A stretch of DNA of 64,000 nt from Artemia franciscana (Eukaryota; Arthropoda; Branchiopoda; Anostraca; Artemiidae), in assembly GCF_032884065.1 (NCBI RefSeq), contig NC_088866.1:56999866-57063865 (forward strand), in the 5' to 3' direction. Below are positions 45,245 to 56,521 of the stretch, piece after piece (position 1 is the first letter of the stretch; the number at the start of each line of letters is the position of its first letter). Under the pieces are notes generated by a model, which saw only the letters and a program-made list of their open reading frames with translations, searched no databases and was not told where the DNA came from. The translations under genes and the position numbers were made by a program.

Positions 45245-45880
45245 TATTATATATTGCATATAGGTATTTGCTTCAAACTAAGTATATCAGTCAAAATAAA
45301 TAATTACGTGTTTGTTATTTTTGTATTTGATAGGTATAGATTGGTGATTTAAATCCTCAGGGTTTCAAGCTGAGGTAGATTTCTATTTTTTTAATTTTTT
45401 TTAATCTTGAGACTTACAGATATTCAATTCAAACATTTAAATCTCAATACATCTGTTGAGCACAAATATAAAAATTTGACTCATATACAGCATTAAGTAA
45501 AAGATCCTGTAAAAATTTTAATTTATACACAACAAATCATGGAAATATGACTGGATGGCATAAGTATAAAAACCCTTAGTGGTATATATAGCAGTTTGGA
45601 CAATTTTGTGGACAAATATATGCAACCTCTATACAAAACATAACCATATTTTGTGACTGGTTAGTATTGAGAAATTCTTAAGTAATATTGTAGTTGCATT
45701 CTGTTTTTATGGTTAACTCAAGTTGGGGCAATTCCAATTTTTATCAATATTTTATATGTAAATTTTTAAAAGAAAATTGATGCCAATCCACTGATTCAAA
45801 CTGAGAATTCAGAGACCCATCTATACCAGCTAGATAAGAAGAAGAAAACAAAACACATAGGTATTGGCTTTCTTCAAGAA
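45245..45880. other. Unrecognised AT-rich sequence
   Basis: No coding domain or known repeat seen. Confidence 0.3.
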
Positions 45881-45883
45881 ATT

Positions 45884-46770
45884 AAATAAAAAAAACTAAT
45901 TTTTTAAGCTGAAAGTAAGGAGCCAAAGAGGAACGAAAATCACTAAAACTTTTGATATAAGCGTATCCTAGAGTTGGTGGTCCTGGGGAAATTTATTCAC
46001 AACGCCCACTCCTGACTCAAATATAAGCAAAAAGGAAGAATCAAAGTGACACATTTGATCAAAATGGTCTACCTCCCTGCCGTGCATCCAGAAATGGTGC
46101 CTGGAGAAAGGCGTCCCGGTTGCAGTCCCCCAATTGAACGGCTCTGGATGTAAGATTAGGAGGTCGGCACCATCTCATTACCTTTTTGTATCGTTTCTAC
46201 AATCTTTTCCATCTTATTCATTGCTCCCGTATTTTTTTGTATATTGTTTTTATGTTAATAAAACTTGAGTAATCACTTTTTTATTGCTATGAAATTACCG
46301 TTAGATCATACTTTTACATCAAAATGCCGAAAAATTGTTTAAGTACGACTCGATTCTATTATACCAAATGTATATCATATACCATATACAGTTGTATGAA
46401 TGTAATTTTTCACCGTTTTTAAACACTTTTTTTATACCAAGAATCACTACAGGTTATATCACCAGGAAGTGAAACAAAAATCACTAAAACTAGTGATAAA
46501 AGAGTAGGAGGTCGACAATCATCTCATTACGTTTTTCTTATCGTTTTCATCCAGCTTTTTGTCGTATTCCTCGCTCCCATGAAAATTTATTTGTGCACTG
46601 TTTTTGTGGTAACTGTGCATTTATGTAGCAATTATTTGTAGCTATGAACTACCGTTACATTACGTTTTCTTATTCCAAAATGCTTAAAATTATTCAAATG
46701 TGAGTGCCTTTATTATCGAGTTCCATGAATACAAAATTTTTACCTTTTTTAAACGCTTTCTTTTGTTGGA
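45884..46770. repeat. Half palindrome arm followed by a diverged direct repeat pair
   Basis: 45884-45925 repeats the outer part of the F palindrome arm (TTTAAGCTGAAAGTAAGGAGC), then unrelated sequence follows. Within it, about 46160-46440 and 46505-46770 are diverged direct copies about 345 bp apart (TAGGAGGTCGGCACCATCTC/TAGGAGGTCGACAATCATCT; GCTATGAAATTACCGTTAGA/GCTATGAACTACCGTTACAT). The full F element begins at 46770. Confidence 0.5.
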
Positions 46771-47071
46771 TTAAATAAAAAAAAACTAATTTTTTTAGCT
46801 GAAAGTAAGGAGCGACATTAAAACTTAAAACGAACAGAAATTACTCCGTATATGAAATGGGTTGTCCCCTCCGCAATCCCTCGCTCTTTACGCTAAAGCT
46901 TTTAATTGTTTTAAAAGGTAGAATTGTGGCAAAGAGTCAAACTTTAGCGTAAAGAGCGAGGGATTGCGGAGGGGACAACCCATTTCATATACGGAGTAAT
47001 TTCTGTTGGTTTTAAGTTTTAATGTCGCTCCTTACTTTCAGTTAAAAAAAATTTGTTTTTTTTATTTAATT
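46770..47071. repeat. Near-perfect palindrome, second copy
   Basis: Left arm 46770-46898 and right arm 46941-47071 around a 42-bp spacer, with few mismatches, homologous to that at 28089-28389. Confidence 0.9.
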
Positions 47072-48120
47072 TCTGAATGTTTTTGAATTAATGTATTTTT
47101 GGTTTTGGCTCTCCGCACATAAATTATTAAAATGAAATTTGTATATTAATTCTTTTTTTGGCTAAATGGCTTTCTCTTAGTTTTGATCAGACGATTTTGA
47201 TAAATAAGGGGTGGAGAAGGAGGCCTAGTTGCCCTCCAATTTTTCGGTTACTTAAAAAGGCAACTAGAACTTTTAATTTTTAACGAACGTTTTTATTAGT
47301 AAAAAATATATGTAACTTAAGAATTAACTTACGTAACAAACTTTCATAACCTTATATTTTTATTATGTATACGAGGGGGTTTGTACCCTCGTTAACGCTC
47401 TTTACACTAAATCGTAAGTTTTGTCCCAATTCTTTAAGAATGACCCCTGAATCAGAATGGCCGTAGAATAAATAGTTGAAATTACTAAAAATACTTTAGC
47501 ATAAAGAGCAAGGTATTTATCTCCTCCTAAATACCTCGCTCTTTATGCTAAAGTATTTTTAGAACCCCTCATATGCGTAATAATCTCTGTTCGTTTTAAG
47601 TTTCAATGCTACTTCTTCCTTTCATTTGAAAAAAAACGTTTTAATGTTTATTTTTCATCGTTTTCTTATAGTAATGCTAGTGAATCCTGCGCCCTTTGCA
47701 TTGAATTTTTCTTCCCCCATGGCAGATTCCTCCAAGGAAAGATCCTCCGACATAGCCCCCTCTCCTCAGCCCCACCTCCAAACAAAATAAAATCCCTCTG
47801 AAAACGTCTGTACACTTCCCAATAACCATTACTATATGTAAACACTGGTCAAAGTTTGTAACTTGCAGCCCCTCCCCCAGGGATTGTGGGGGAATAAGCC
47901 ATCCCCAAAGACACAGTTATTATGGTTTTCGACTATGCTGAACAAAATGGCTATCTCAAAATTTTGATTTGTCGACTTTGGGAAAAAATGAGCGTGGGAG
48001 GGGGCCTAGATGACCTCCAATTTTTTTGGTCACTTAAAAAGGGCACTAGAACTTTTTATTCCCGTTAGAATGAGCCCTCTTGCGACATTCTAGGACCACT
48101 TGGTCGATACGATGACCCCT

Positions 48121-48121
48121 G

Positions 48122-48161
<40 letters not shown>
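48121..48161. repeat. Poly-A run, about 40 bp
   Basis: A nearly pure A tract inside the F element at the same place as the A/C-interrupted run at 29466-29500. Confidence 0.9.
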
Positions 48162-48163
<2 letters not shown>

Positions 48164-48505
48164 ACGCACCCGTGATTTTCTTCTGGCAAAAAATACAAAA
48201 TTCCACATTTTTGTAGATAGGAACTTGAAACTTCTACAATTGGGTTCTCTGATACGCTGAATCTGATGGTGTCATTTTCGTTAAGATTCTACTACTTTTA
48301 GGGGGTGTTTCCCCCTATTTTCTTAAATAAGGCAAATTTTCTCAGGCTCGTAACTTGTGATGGGTAAGACTAAACTTGATGAAACTTATATATTTAAAAT
48401 CAGCATTAAAATGCGATTCTTTTGATGTAGCTATTGATATCAAAATTCATTTTTTTTAGAATTTTGGTTACTATTGAGCCGGGTCGCTCCTTACTACAAT
48501 TATTT

Positions 48506-48950
48506 TTTAAAATCATTCCTCCAACCTTGGAAGGAGCATTTTGACTCATATACTTAGTTTTAAGTATATACTTCTAAAAACTTTTAATAAAGTTCTGAAG
48601 AGTTTGGCCTTTATTTTAATGTGGAAATAGGCAGTAAACTGGCCACCATTTCCTCACCAAAATCCAAAACTTGAATCAATAATCTTTGCACTTCTCATAA
48701 AATTATTTTCTATTATACAAATCTCCTAAAAACCGCCCCACTTTGGAAAAAGCGGAAATCCAAAAAACCGAAACAGACAGCCAAAAACAGTGATGATATC
48801 AATTTTTTCCCTTCAGTGCCATAGCAAGACTCAAAAACAAATTTTTGACAGTTAAAAGAAACGAATATTTTGTTTTTCAGCCCTGTTGTGACAGCAAAAT
48901 CCTGATATATCATTTCAACAGCTCAAACAATTTAGGATTTTAAATTTCCC
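48506..48950. other. Unrecognised spacer
   Basis: Nothing recognised. Confidence 0.3.
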
Positions 48951-48954
48951 ACCT

Positions 48955-49370
48955 TGTCAAACTGTGTGGTAACAAATTGTAGTAAGGAGCTACCCAGCAT
49001 TTAAGTTTCATCAAGTTTAATTCTACCTATCAAAATTTAAAAGCCAAAGAAAATATGGGGAAACACCCCCTAAAAATCATAGAATCTTAATGAAAATCAC
49101 ACTATCTGATTCAGCATATCAGAGAACCCTACTGTTAAGGTATTTCATCACCGAAAATGCGGAATTTTGTATTTTTTGCCAGAAGCCAGATTTTTCCCCA
49201 GGGTTGGTCTTATCAATCCAGCAGTCCTAGAATGTTGCAAAAAAGGCTCATTCTAATGGAAATTAAAAGTTCTAGTGCCCTTTTTAAGTGACCAAAAAAT
49301 CACAGGGCACCTAGGTCCCCTCCAACGCATATTTTCCCACAAAGTCACTGGATAAAGATTTGAGATATTT
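48955..49370 (-). repeat. F-family fragment, inverted
   Basis: Begins with GTGTGGTAACAAATTGTAGTAAGGAGC and keeps the CATATCAGAGAACCCTACTG, GAATTTTGTATTTTTTGCC, AGTTCTAGTGCCCTTTTTAA and CAAAGTCACTGGAT blocks. It is shortened and diverged. Confidence 0.65.
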
Positions 49371-49486
49371 TTTTACAATAATATATCTCAAATCTTTGAG
49401 ATTTGGAATCTTTGAGCCTAAAAATTTTTATTATAGAAATTGGCACACTCTGGCATTGGCCGACGGTACAACATGGTCAAAATTAA

Positions 49487-49663
49487 GAAACACCTGTCAT
49501 GTTTTATCAACCGCAAAAAATTGCCCAAATCACAAATCTGACTGAACCGACAATTATCGCCCAAAGTAAGCCTGCTCAAACAAGCTACAGCTACTGTCCT
49601 GCAATCATCTTCATCCCTCTAACTGAATTATAGAGACCTGAGCAGGCACAATATCCAACCGAG
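49487..49663. repeat. Remnant of a further Fis1-RING array unit
   Basis: This 177-bp piece (ATTGCCCAAATCACAAATCTG, ACTGAACCGACAATTATCGC, AGACCTGAGCAGGC) is nearly identical to the 5'-flank sequences at about 51.77-51.94 and 59.23-59.40 kb. Its presence before unit A marks the left end of the array and implies a unit that has otherwise been lost. Confidence 0.8.
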
Positions 49664-49679
49664 AACAAAACTACAGTTT

Positions 49680-49705
49680 AACTACAAAACTACAGTTTTG
49701 TAGTT
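49680..49705. terminator. Hairpin in 3' flank of copy A
   Basis: AACTACAAAACT-AC-AGTTTTGTAGTT forms a 12-bp perfect stem about 240 bp past the RING stop on the minus strand, with an AATAAA signal (minus strand, about 49712-49717) just before it. The same hairpin recurs at 57448-57473 and about 61129-61154. Labelled terminator for want of a better term: a role in 3'-end formation is only possible. Confidence 0.45.
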
Positions 49706-49941
49706 TTATATTTTATTTTTTGTTCCCTACTTTGTCGAAACTAAAACCAGTTTTCTCTTTGCTTAATTACAAAAAATTACGATTGAATTTTAACGGAAAA
49801 TTGAAGAAGCGCCACCCATTTGTCTGGCCATGGGTTGCAATTAAAACAATTAAAATTTGTTGGTTGCATGGCTCGGAGAAGATCTGGTAACCAGGTCCGC
49901 AAGGTCGACCGGTTTTCACTGGAGCCTTGATCTGCCATAGC

Positions 49942-51093
49942 CTAGTAGAATTTTGTCCGTTTACGAATTGTTTTCCGGCACATAGGGCAAATTTTAAGGG
50001 TTTTTCCACAGTTTTCACAAGTTCCATGGCCGAAGGAAAATACAACATTTTTTCTTCTTACGAAGTAAATTGGACAATTAGTTGCCTCTTCCATCTCAGC
50101 AATGCGTTTTTCCAGGTTTTCCAAACGTTCCTTGGTGATCTCATCTTCGGGGGAGCATTCTTCTTCCGTTCTCGGCCCTGGCTCTCCTTCGTATGCTGTC
50201 TGTCTTGGACTGGGCAGTTCGTCATTCTTTAGCACAACGATTTTTGAATCATATGAAGTCAATTCATACCCCGTCAGCTGGTTACCTTGTGACAGCATAG
50301 TGGATAGAGCCGTGTCTAGAGAGTTTCGGGACCTAGGTTCAATTCCAGCTGTTGCAAGGGACCATGGCCGCAGGAAAATACAACATTTTTTCTTCTTACG
50401 AAGCACATTGGACAATTAGTTGCCTCTTCCATCTCAGAAATGCGTTTTTCCAGGTTTCCCAAACGTTCCTTGGTGATCTCATCTTCGGGGGAGCGTTCTT
50501 TTATTCGTTCTCGGCCCTGGCTCTCCTTCGTCTGCTGTCTGTCTTGGGCTGGGTAGTTCGTCATTCTTTAGCACAACGATTTTTGAATCATATGAAGTCA
50601 TTTCATACCCCGTCAGCTGGTCCATCAAATCAAAAGGAGGTGCTGAAGGCAAAACGCGGTCCATCAAATCAAGAGAAGGAGCTGAAGGCACAACAGCATC
50701 CTCTGGAGCCTCAGAGGAATGACCTATTCCAACCTTCTTCTTTATCATTCTATACAGACGGTTAGTTTCTGTATTGTTTGGCTTGATCTTCAATAGGTTT
50801 TCAGTCTCTTCTAAAGCTGTGTGGTAATCCTTCAACCGATAATGCCCATATGCACGGGCGAATAAGCACTCAAATTCCTTTTTCTTGTCACAATTGAAGA
50901 GAAGTCCTTCTAAAATTTTCATCCCAATCAGTAAATTTTCACGTTCTTGACTCTCGACTAGGCAATGCGCATAGTCTAATTTCGAATCATATATAATTTC
51001 TCCTCTGGCCAATTCGTTAACGTATATTTGCTCAATATTTCTCTGTGGTGTATTAATTGGAAATTTCCATTTCCATGAGATTTCCTTTTCCAT
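49942..51093 (-). pseudogene. Fis1-RING fusion gene, copy A
   Basis: From ATG at 51093 (context CAATATGG) an open frame of 204 codons reads a Fis1-like domain (residues about 18-112: LDYAHCLVESQE, ILEGLLF, ARAYGHYRLKDYHTALEE, KPNNTETNRL, MIKKKVG), a Ser-Ala-Pro linker with two SAPxxDLMD repeats (about 130-155) and the IVVLKNDELPSPRQ segment. A frameshift near 50505 ends it. In other frames follow a coiled coil (ERLGNLEKRISEMEE) with a truncated RING (CPMC...CGHG), a tRNA-like junction and a second linker, coiled coil and full RING (CPIYF...FGHGTCENC...CPMC), where two zinc ligands are mutated (C to Y, C to F). Fis1's C-terminal membrane anchor is absent. No introns. Coupling of the two domains is my reading; function untested. 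Confidence 0.8.
50284..50360 (+). ncRNA. tRNA-like segment at module junction, copy A
   Basis: Reads AGCATAGTGGATAGAGCCG (A-box like) and GGTTCAATTCC (B-box), with CCTTG...CAAGG ends able to pair. It lies exactly between the truncated RING module and the next linker module, and is flanked by CAGCTG on both sides. Probably a SINE head or tRNA relic rather than a working tRNA, because the anticodon and T stems pair poorly. Also at 61730-61806, 62085-62162 and 62735-62812. Confidence 0.5.
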
Positions 51094-51985
51094 ATTGTCA
51101 AATAGGGGTTCAGAATTTATTTTTTAAATTAACCGACACTTAGTCATATACTAAAATATCTTATTTTTTTTAAACTGGGTAAGCAAGCCTGCCAAGAAAA
51201 AAAAAGATAGGTTTTGTGAGGATTATTCTCACCAAATTCATGGTACAATATCATAATCACCATATTTATGGTATTTCTTATATCTCTAACAATAAGAGCG
51301 CTACTCACAGTAAACTATGGAATACTCTAGAGACGAAAAAGGACAAAAAGCGATGCAATTGAGGCACAGGAAATGCATCAATTAAACCCTACAGCTCCTG
51401 ATGATATTTAAGCCATTATAATTGGAGGATATAACAATACAGGAAAATTGAGGTCTTTTCCCGTATATTCCTATATCCCGTCCCCACCTTAAGAAATATT
51501 GTTGGTGTAAGTTAGCTAAAAGGCTAAAAGGCAATATATTGCATTTCTTTTTGGCGGAATTACATCAAAAATAAATAAATATTTGGCAGAAAAATTGTCC
51601 TTTTTTAATATAAACAAGAGAATAGAGGTTGTCTCTTTTAATTTTCGATATTGTGTTCCTAAGACGAAACATTCCTAATACACGACAGTGGAAAGGCTAT
51701 GACGCTATAAAATGACGTTTCTTTTCTACAAAGTCATGCGTTGGGAATATAAAGAATTAGAAATATATTTTATCAACCGCCGAAAATTGCCCAAATCACA
51801 AATCTGACTGAACCGACAATTATCACCCAAAGTAAAACTGCTCAAGCAAGCTACAGCTACTGTCCTGCAATCATCTTCACCCCTCTAACTGAATCATAGA
51901 GACCTGAGCAGGCGCAATATCCAACCGAGAAGGTACTCCCACCACACGCTCCCGAAGACATCACGACGTACAGCCTGCACCAACT
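51094..51985. other. 5' flank of copy A (array unit spacer)
   Basis: Nearly identical to 58518-59455 and to 63564-64000 as far as that runs. Ordered landmarks: TTGTCAAATAGGGGTTCAG, ACTTAGTCATATACTAAAAT, CATATTTATGGTATTTCTTA, GATGCAATTGAGGCACAGG and CCAACCGAGAAGGTACTCCC. Conservation of flanks shows the array arose by DNA duplication of whole units. A short plus frame in the unit (58642-58836 in B) is unrecognised. The minus-strand promoter should lie here, but no clear TATA box stands out. Confidence 0.7.
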
Positions 51986-52316
51986 TGAAGTTCAAGTTCA
52001 TTTATTTATTAATCGCACATACATATATATATATAAATGACATAGGCCCATGGAGAGACAAGCTCGAAAAACTAGGCCTAGACAAAGATAAAATAATAAC
52101 ACACTACAATACAAAGATAAACATGACGGCAAAGATACAATAACACAACAATAATATGAAAGTAGCAGCTAGCCCAGGATCATTCAATACTATTGAAGAA
52201 ACTAAAAATGTCCATATTATTAAATATAAATTAATACTGGAAGACAGCTGAGAGGCCCATAATCACCCAGAGCAACGAATCATACAAAAACTTTGCCTTA
52301 CTAAAAAGATACTTAA

Positions 52317-53687
52317 TTAAAAATAATCCTGAACTAAATGAAATTTAAGTTTCCTTTTTATTAAATGGATAGAGGAAAAATTATCAATAAGAGTCTTGTG
52401 ACCATCCCAGCACCGAGCTATTGACACAAACGGAGCGAATTTAGATCTCTCAGTATTATACTTGTCAATGTAGATATCCTTTTTTTGTCGAGTGTTATAA
52501 TTACGTAAATCTTGTGATTGGGAGAACAAACTTTGATGGAGGTAATATGGCGGTAATTTCTTAATGTCATAATTGATTTTGAAAAGAATTGCTCCAAAAG
52601 CAAATTGTTGAGAGACTGGAAGTATATCTAGATAAGTATATAAAGATGCAGTAGAAGACTTATTTGGAAGTTCAATAGGTGATGGAATAAACAGTTTAAG
52701 GATTCTTATGGCTTTATTTTGTAAAATCTGTATTGGTTTAATATGGCTTTTAAATGTAGATAAATATACTAGAGAACAATAATTAATATTAGTCTGAATC
52801 AGAGCAAAATAAATACTTCGTAAAGCAGCGTAGGGCAAACAAAGCTTCAACCTTCGCATTAAATCAACATACCTTGAAATCTTTAATCGTAGATTTTGAA
52901 TGTGTGTTTTAAAAGATAAGCTTTCGTCAATCACAGGTCCAAGGTACTTTATCATTTTCACACGAGATATTGATAATAGATACTTTGAAGAAGTAACTCG
53001 GGTAATACGAGGGCAGATATTTGACTTTCTGCCGTAAATTATGAAATTAGTTTTTGATACATTCAAAGCAATAAAATTTGAAGAACACCAATCAAGAACA
53101 TTAGAAAATGCAGTATTCAGTTTTGCCTCCAGCTCCTCGTCATTCTTTTCAGAAATTGAAATTGCCGTATCATCAGCAAAATGTGTGTTGAGACACGGGG
53201 ATGTAAAAGCGCGGTGAAAATCATTTATATAAATTAAAAAAAGGAGAGGACCTAGGAGAGAGCCCTGAGGTACCCCAACCTTCGAAGACTGAGGTACAGG
53301 TGAAGAGAGGAAATTGCCCCCATCTAATCGTTGCTTTCTCTTATCAAGATAAGATTTAACTAGATCCAACGCCGGTCCACGCACACCGCAATTATCCAAT
53401 TTACTAAAAAGAATACTATGGGATATTGTATCGAATGCTTTTTTAAAATCTAAATATATTGTTGCCAGAATTTCACCTCTATCTAAGCATTCATGAATAT
53501 ATTGGATGAGAGCAACGATAGCATGTTCAGTGTTGTGTCCAGACCGGAAACCAAACTGGGAATTTGTGAAGAAATTAGACGATTTAAGAAAGTCATAAAA
53601 CCTCTTATAAATTGCCTTCTCAAGTATTTTAGAAAATGCTGACAGAATAGAAATAGGGCGGTAATTTGATGGATTTTCAGGAGTCAC
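52317..53687 (-). CDS. LINE ORF2, reverse transcriptase part (456 codons)
   Basis: RT motifs in order: NYRPISILSAFSKILEKAIY, SQFGFRSGHNTEHAI, TIYLDFKKAFDTISHSILF, VGVPQGSLLGPLLFLIYIND, THFADDTAISI with both aspartates, LNVSKTNFIIYGRK and IKYLGPVIDESLSF, then the post-RT region (RSIYFALIQTNINYCSLVY). The frame overlaps the upstream one by about 10 bp; a single extra base near 53685 (HKGDS* instead of HKGD-PENPSNYRPIS) separates what should be one protein. Confidence 0.9.
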   Translation of the reverse strand: MTPENPSNYRPISILSAFSKILEKAIYKRFYDFLKSSNFFTNSQFGFRSGHNTEHAIVALIQYIHECLDRGEILATIYLDFKKAFDTISHSILFSKLDNCGVRGPALDLVKSYLDKRKQRLDGGNFLSSPVPQSSKVGVPQGSLLGPLLFLIYINDFHRAFTSPCLNTHFADDTAISISEKNDEELEAKLNTAFSNVLDWCSSNFIALNVSKTNFIIYGRKSNICPRITRVTSSKYLLSISRVKMIKYLGPVIDESLSFKTHIQNLRLKISRYVDLMRRLKLCLPYAALRSIYFALIQTNINYCSLVYLSTFKSHIKPIQILQNKAIRILKLFIPSPIELPNKSSTASLYTYLDILPVSQQFAFGAILFKINYDIKKLPPYYLHQSLFSQSQDLRNYNTRQKKDIYIDKYNTERSKFAPFVSIARCWDGHKTLIDNFSSIHLIKRKLKFHLVQDYF

Positions 53688-55388
53688 CTTTGTGAAGCGG
53701 AACTATCCGCGCTTCTTTAAAAGCAGATGGGAAAACTCCAGTTTTAAATGAAAGATTAATTATATGCTGTAATGGTAATATTATTGCAGACAGTATTTCT
53801 TTAACAATTTTAGAACTAGACCCGTCAATTCCCGCTGAATTACCTGGATTTAGATCACATACTATTTTTGTTATTTCAGAATGAGAAATAGGCCCGAGAA
53901 AAATTGAATTACTTTGAGGAGATGGAAGGTATGAAGAAAAATGTTTATTACTACGTGAATCAAACTGGTTCATTACTGATGAAACAATTTTCTCTCCTAT
54001 TTTATTAAAATAAGTATTCAAAATATCAGCCACTTTCTCCGATTTATTAGTAGTCGAACCATCTTCTAAACTAATAACTTCAGGAAAATTCGACTTACTT
54101 TCTTTTTTTATAAAATAATTAATTAAAGACCATGTTTTGCGAGGAGAATTTTGAGCTTCTTTGAAGGACTTTTTATAATACAATTGTTTCGACAAACGTA
54201 TCATTGTGGTTAATTTATTTTTGAAAATTCTAAAATTTTTAATATTATAATCAGTTGGATTCTTTAACTGCTTTTTAAATAACTGATTTTTTTTCTTAAC
54301 TGATATCAAAATTCCAGACGTTATCCATGGCCTTATAGGAAATTTTTCTCTGCAAATTTTAATCGTAACAAATGGGCAACTAGAATCAAGGCAGCAATTG
54401 AAATTTCTTAGAAAATTATCAGTTGCCATATCTGAATCCTCCGTGGATATTACCTCCTGCCAATCCAATAGTCCAAGGCTTTCATTCAGGTGCTTTAATG
54501 TTATTTTATTTATTAACCGTCCTTGACGTTCCTTACTTACCTGAGGTATTTTATAAGTAAGAGCTAAATCTGAAACCAGCAGGAAATGATCCGATATATC
54601 ACTTAAAACAGCAAAATTTGCTTGAATAGGTAAAGATGTAAAAATATTATCAATGAGAGAAACAGAACTAGGTGAAATTCTTGTAGGTATCAGGCAAGTA
54701 GGAAGCAGACACGCAGAAAAGCAAGAAGACAATAACTCAACAGAGGATTCATTTGAAGCTTCTAGAAAGTCAATATTGAAATCTCCGGAAAGGATTACAT
54801 CTTTATTTTGAAAATGGGGTTGATGCAAAAAATCATGGAGTTTAGAGAGGAAAGATTTGACTGGAGAAGAAGGCGGTCGGTATATTACGCAAAAAAAAAC
54901 ATCTTTTTTTCCAAGACTAATCTCAGTCACCATTACTTCAAAAAGCATTTCCTCATGAGAACCTTCCAGATTTGCAATGCGTCGAAAAGAAATACCTTCT
55001 TTAACTAGTACTGCTAAACCACCCTGGTGCCTAGTCAATCGGTTTTTTAAAATAAATTGATATCCAGGAAAAACAACCTGAGGAGTCAGGTCTGTAAGAA
55101 AAGTCTCACAGAATCCAACGACATGACAAGATAGTTTATGAACTACATCGACAAGATCATCCTGTGAACCAAAAAAACCCTACAATTAAAAAATCTTGTT
55201 CTCACAACACCGGTACTGGGAAGATCAGAAACTTCGGAAGGTAATTTATATTTACAATTTGGAAAGTTAATTAGCCCAACGACATTTATCTTATTTCCTG
55301 AAAATTTATCATGGCTCTGGAATATGAAAAAATCAAAAGGGTCAGACTCAAGGTATCTCAGTCTATCCCCAATACAATTATCATCCAA
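53677..55388 (-). CDS. LINE ORF2, endonuclease and RT N-terminal part
   Basis: The 453-codon frame 53677-55038 holds the APE endonuclease core (DVFFCVIYRPPSSP, VILSGDFNIDF, SLIDNIFTSLP, ISDHFLLVSDL) and the RT linker (NPGNSAGIDGSSSKIVKEIL). Upstream, after one more frame change near a run of seven T (about 55173-55181), 55143-55388 gives the start (MDDNCIGDRLRYLE...) and the ETFLTDLTPQVVFPGYQF endonuclease segment. Two single-base indels are thus the only obvious defects in ORF2. Confidence 0.88.
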
Positions 55389-55858
55389 TGTACAAAATCA
55401 GAATTATGATCCGAACTAGCAGAAACTTTCGCAAAATGCATACCTTCTGAGTCTTAAAGTAGCAAAAACAACTGAACCAGTGAGAACTCGAAAATAATGA
55501 AAGAAAAAGAAACTGCTTGAAAATAAATAGAAACAGGAGAGAGAAATGGCACATATTCATTGTAAGATGAAATGCGGACACTGAAAAATTATTGCACTCA
55601 ATTACTTCATATAAATAGAAACACACACAAAAAAAGAAAGAAAAAGACATAAAATAAACACATAATAAGCAACAGAGGGACAAAAAATAGAATATTTTTT
55701 CCCTACAGAGGAAAAAAAAATGCTATCGTATGAACAAAGAAACATTACATATTGTAAAATAATAAAAGTAATCTCACCAAATGAAATGTCATTATTAATC
55801 ACCGTAACTAGTCAATCTTAATCCACTGTGAAGACGGAGACTTTTTACATTCTAGCGA

Positions 55859-56521
55859 TTATTTGCTCCCTTTTTGTTTAATACGCGTAAGATGAACCGA
55901 ACCTGAATCACGTATCTCATTTCCCTTAGACAATAGCTCATTCCGTAGAAAATTTAGCTTTGGTGGGAGATCACTGCAAATGCGAATTCCACTACCCTTC
56001 AACTTATTTACCTCACTGAGAATCGACTGAATGCTACGATCCGTGTCTAGCGATATAAAAACAGGGGCCGGTCGAACACTAGTTTTCCTACTAGTAATGT
56101 TTGAACTGCTATTTCTCTTAAGGCGATAACACTTTGTAAGAGAAATGTCCTCGGTAACTTGCAATTTGTCAGAAAGAAGAGACATTACGTTGCTAGTCAC
56201 TGATTGATTATGCTTTTCAGGAGGCAGACCATGAAGAATCAAATTTAATCTCCTTTCTCTCACTTCGATTTCCAAAAGCCTACTCTCCAAATCGTTATTC
56301 CGCAATTTTTCTTGCTCTAGATCATTTCGAAGCTTTTTTGCTTCATCTTGTAGATTAGCATTTTCTGCTGATATTTTCCTGACTTCGTCTTGAAGAGCAA
56401 CTATTGAGACCGAAAAACTTTTCTGTTCCGCTAATATTTTATCCAGTGACGCCTGAAGCCGTTTCATTCCTTCATCAAACTTTGCTTGAGTGACCGCCAT
56501 AATAATTGCTATAATCCGCAC
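55859..56521 (-). CDS. LINE ORF1 protein (220 aa)
   Basis: An intact 220-codon frame. Residues about 10-95 form a long coiled coil (LQDEAKKLRNDLEQEKLRNN), followed by RRLNLILHGLPPEK and an RRM-like domain to the end (VFISLDTDRSIQSILSEVN), the layout of L1-ORF1p-type nucleic-acid chaperones also found in Jockey-superfamily LINEs. It probably coats the element RNA. Lies about 470 bp upstream of ORF2. Confidence 0.85.
   Translation of the reverse strand: MRIIAIIMAVTQAKFDEGMKRLQASLDKILAEQKSFSVSIVALQDEVRKISAENANLQDEAKKLRNDLEQEKLRNNDLESRLLEIEVRERRLNLILHGLPPEKHNQSVTSNVMSLLSDKLQVTEDISLTKCYRLKRNSSSNITSRKTSVRPAPVFISLDTDRSIQSILSEVNKLKGSGIRICSDLPPKLNFLRNELLSKGNEIRDSGSVHLTRIKQKGSK

Larger units (their letters stand above)
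46770..48505 (+). mobile_element. F element copy, second well-preserved
   Basis: Same order as at 28.08-29.87 kb, with a clean palindrome (46770-47071), the second stem (about 47500-47560), a long A run (about 48121-48161) in the slot where the other copy has an interrupted A-rich run, and the same body to GGGTCGCTCCTTACTACAAT. The terminal hairpin is lost. Confidence 0.8.

Noticed and set aside
50284..50360. Functional tRNA gene
   Set aside because: A- and B-box sequences are present but the anticodon and T stems pair poorly, and the segment recurs only at gene-module junctions.
50102..50765. Plus-strand frames overlapping Fis1-RING copies (also at 57695-58076, 61373-62102, 62242-62752)
   Set aside because: They are antisense shadows of the minus-strand coding sequence and repeat only because the gene modules repeat.
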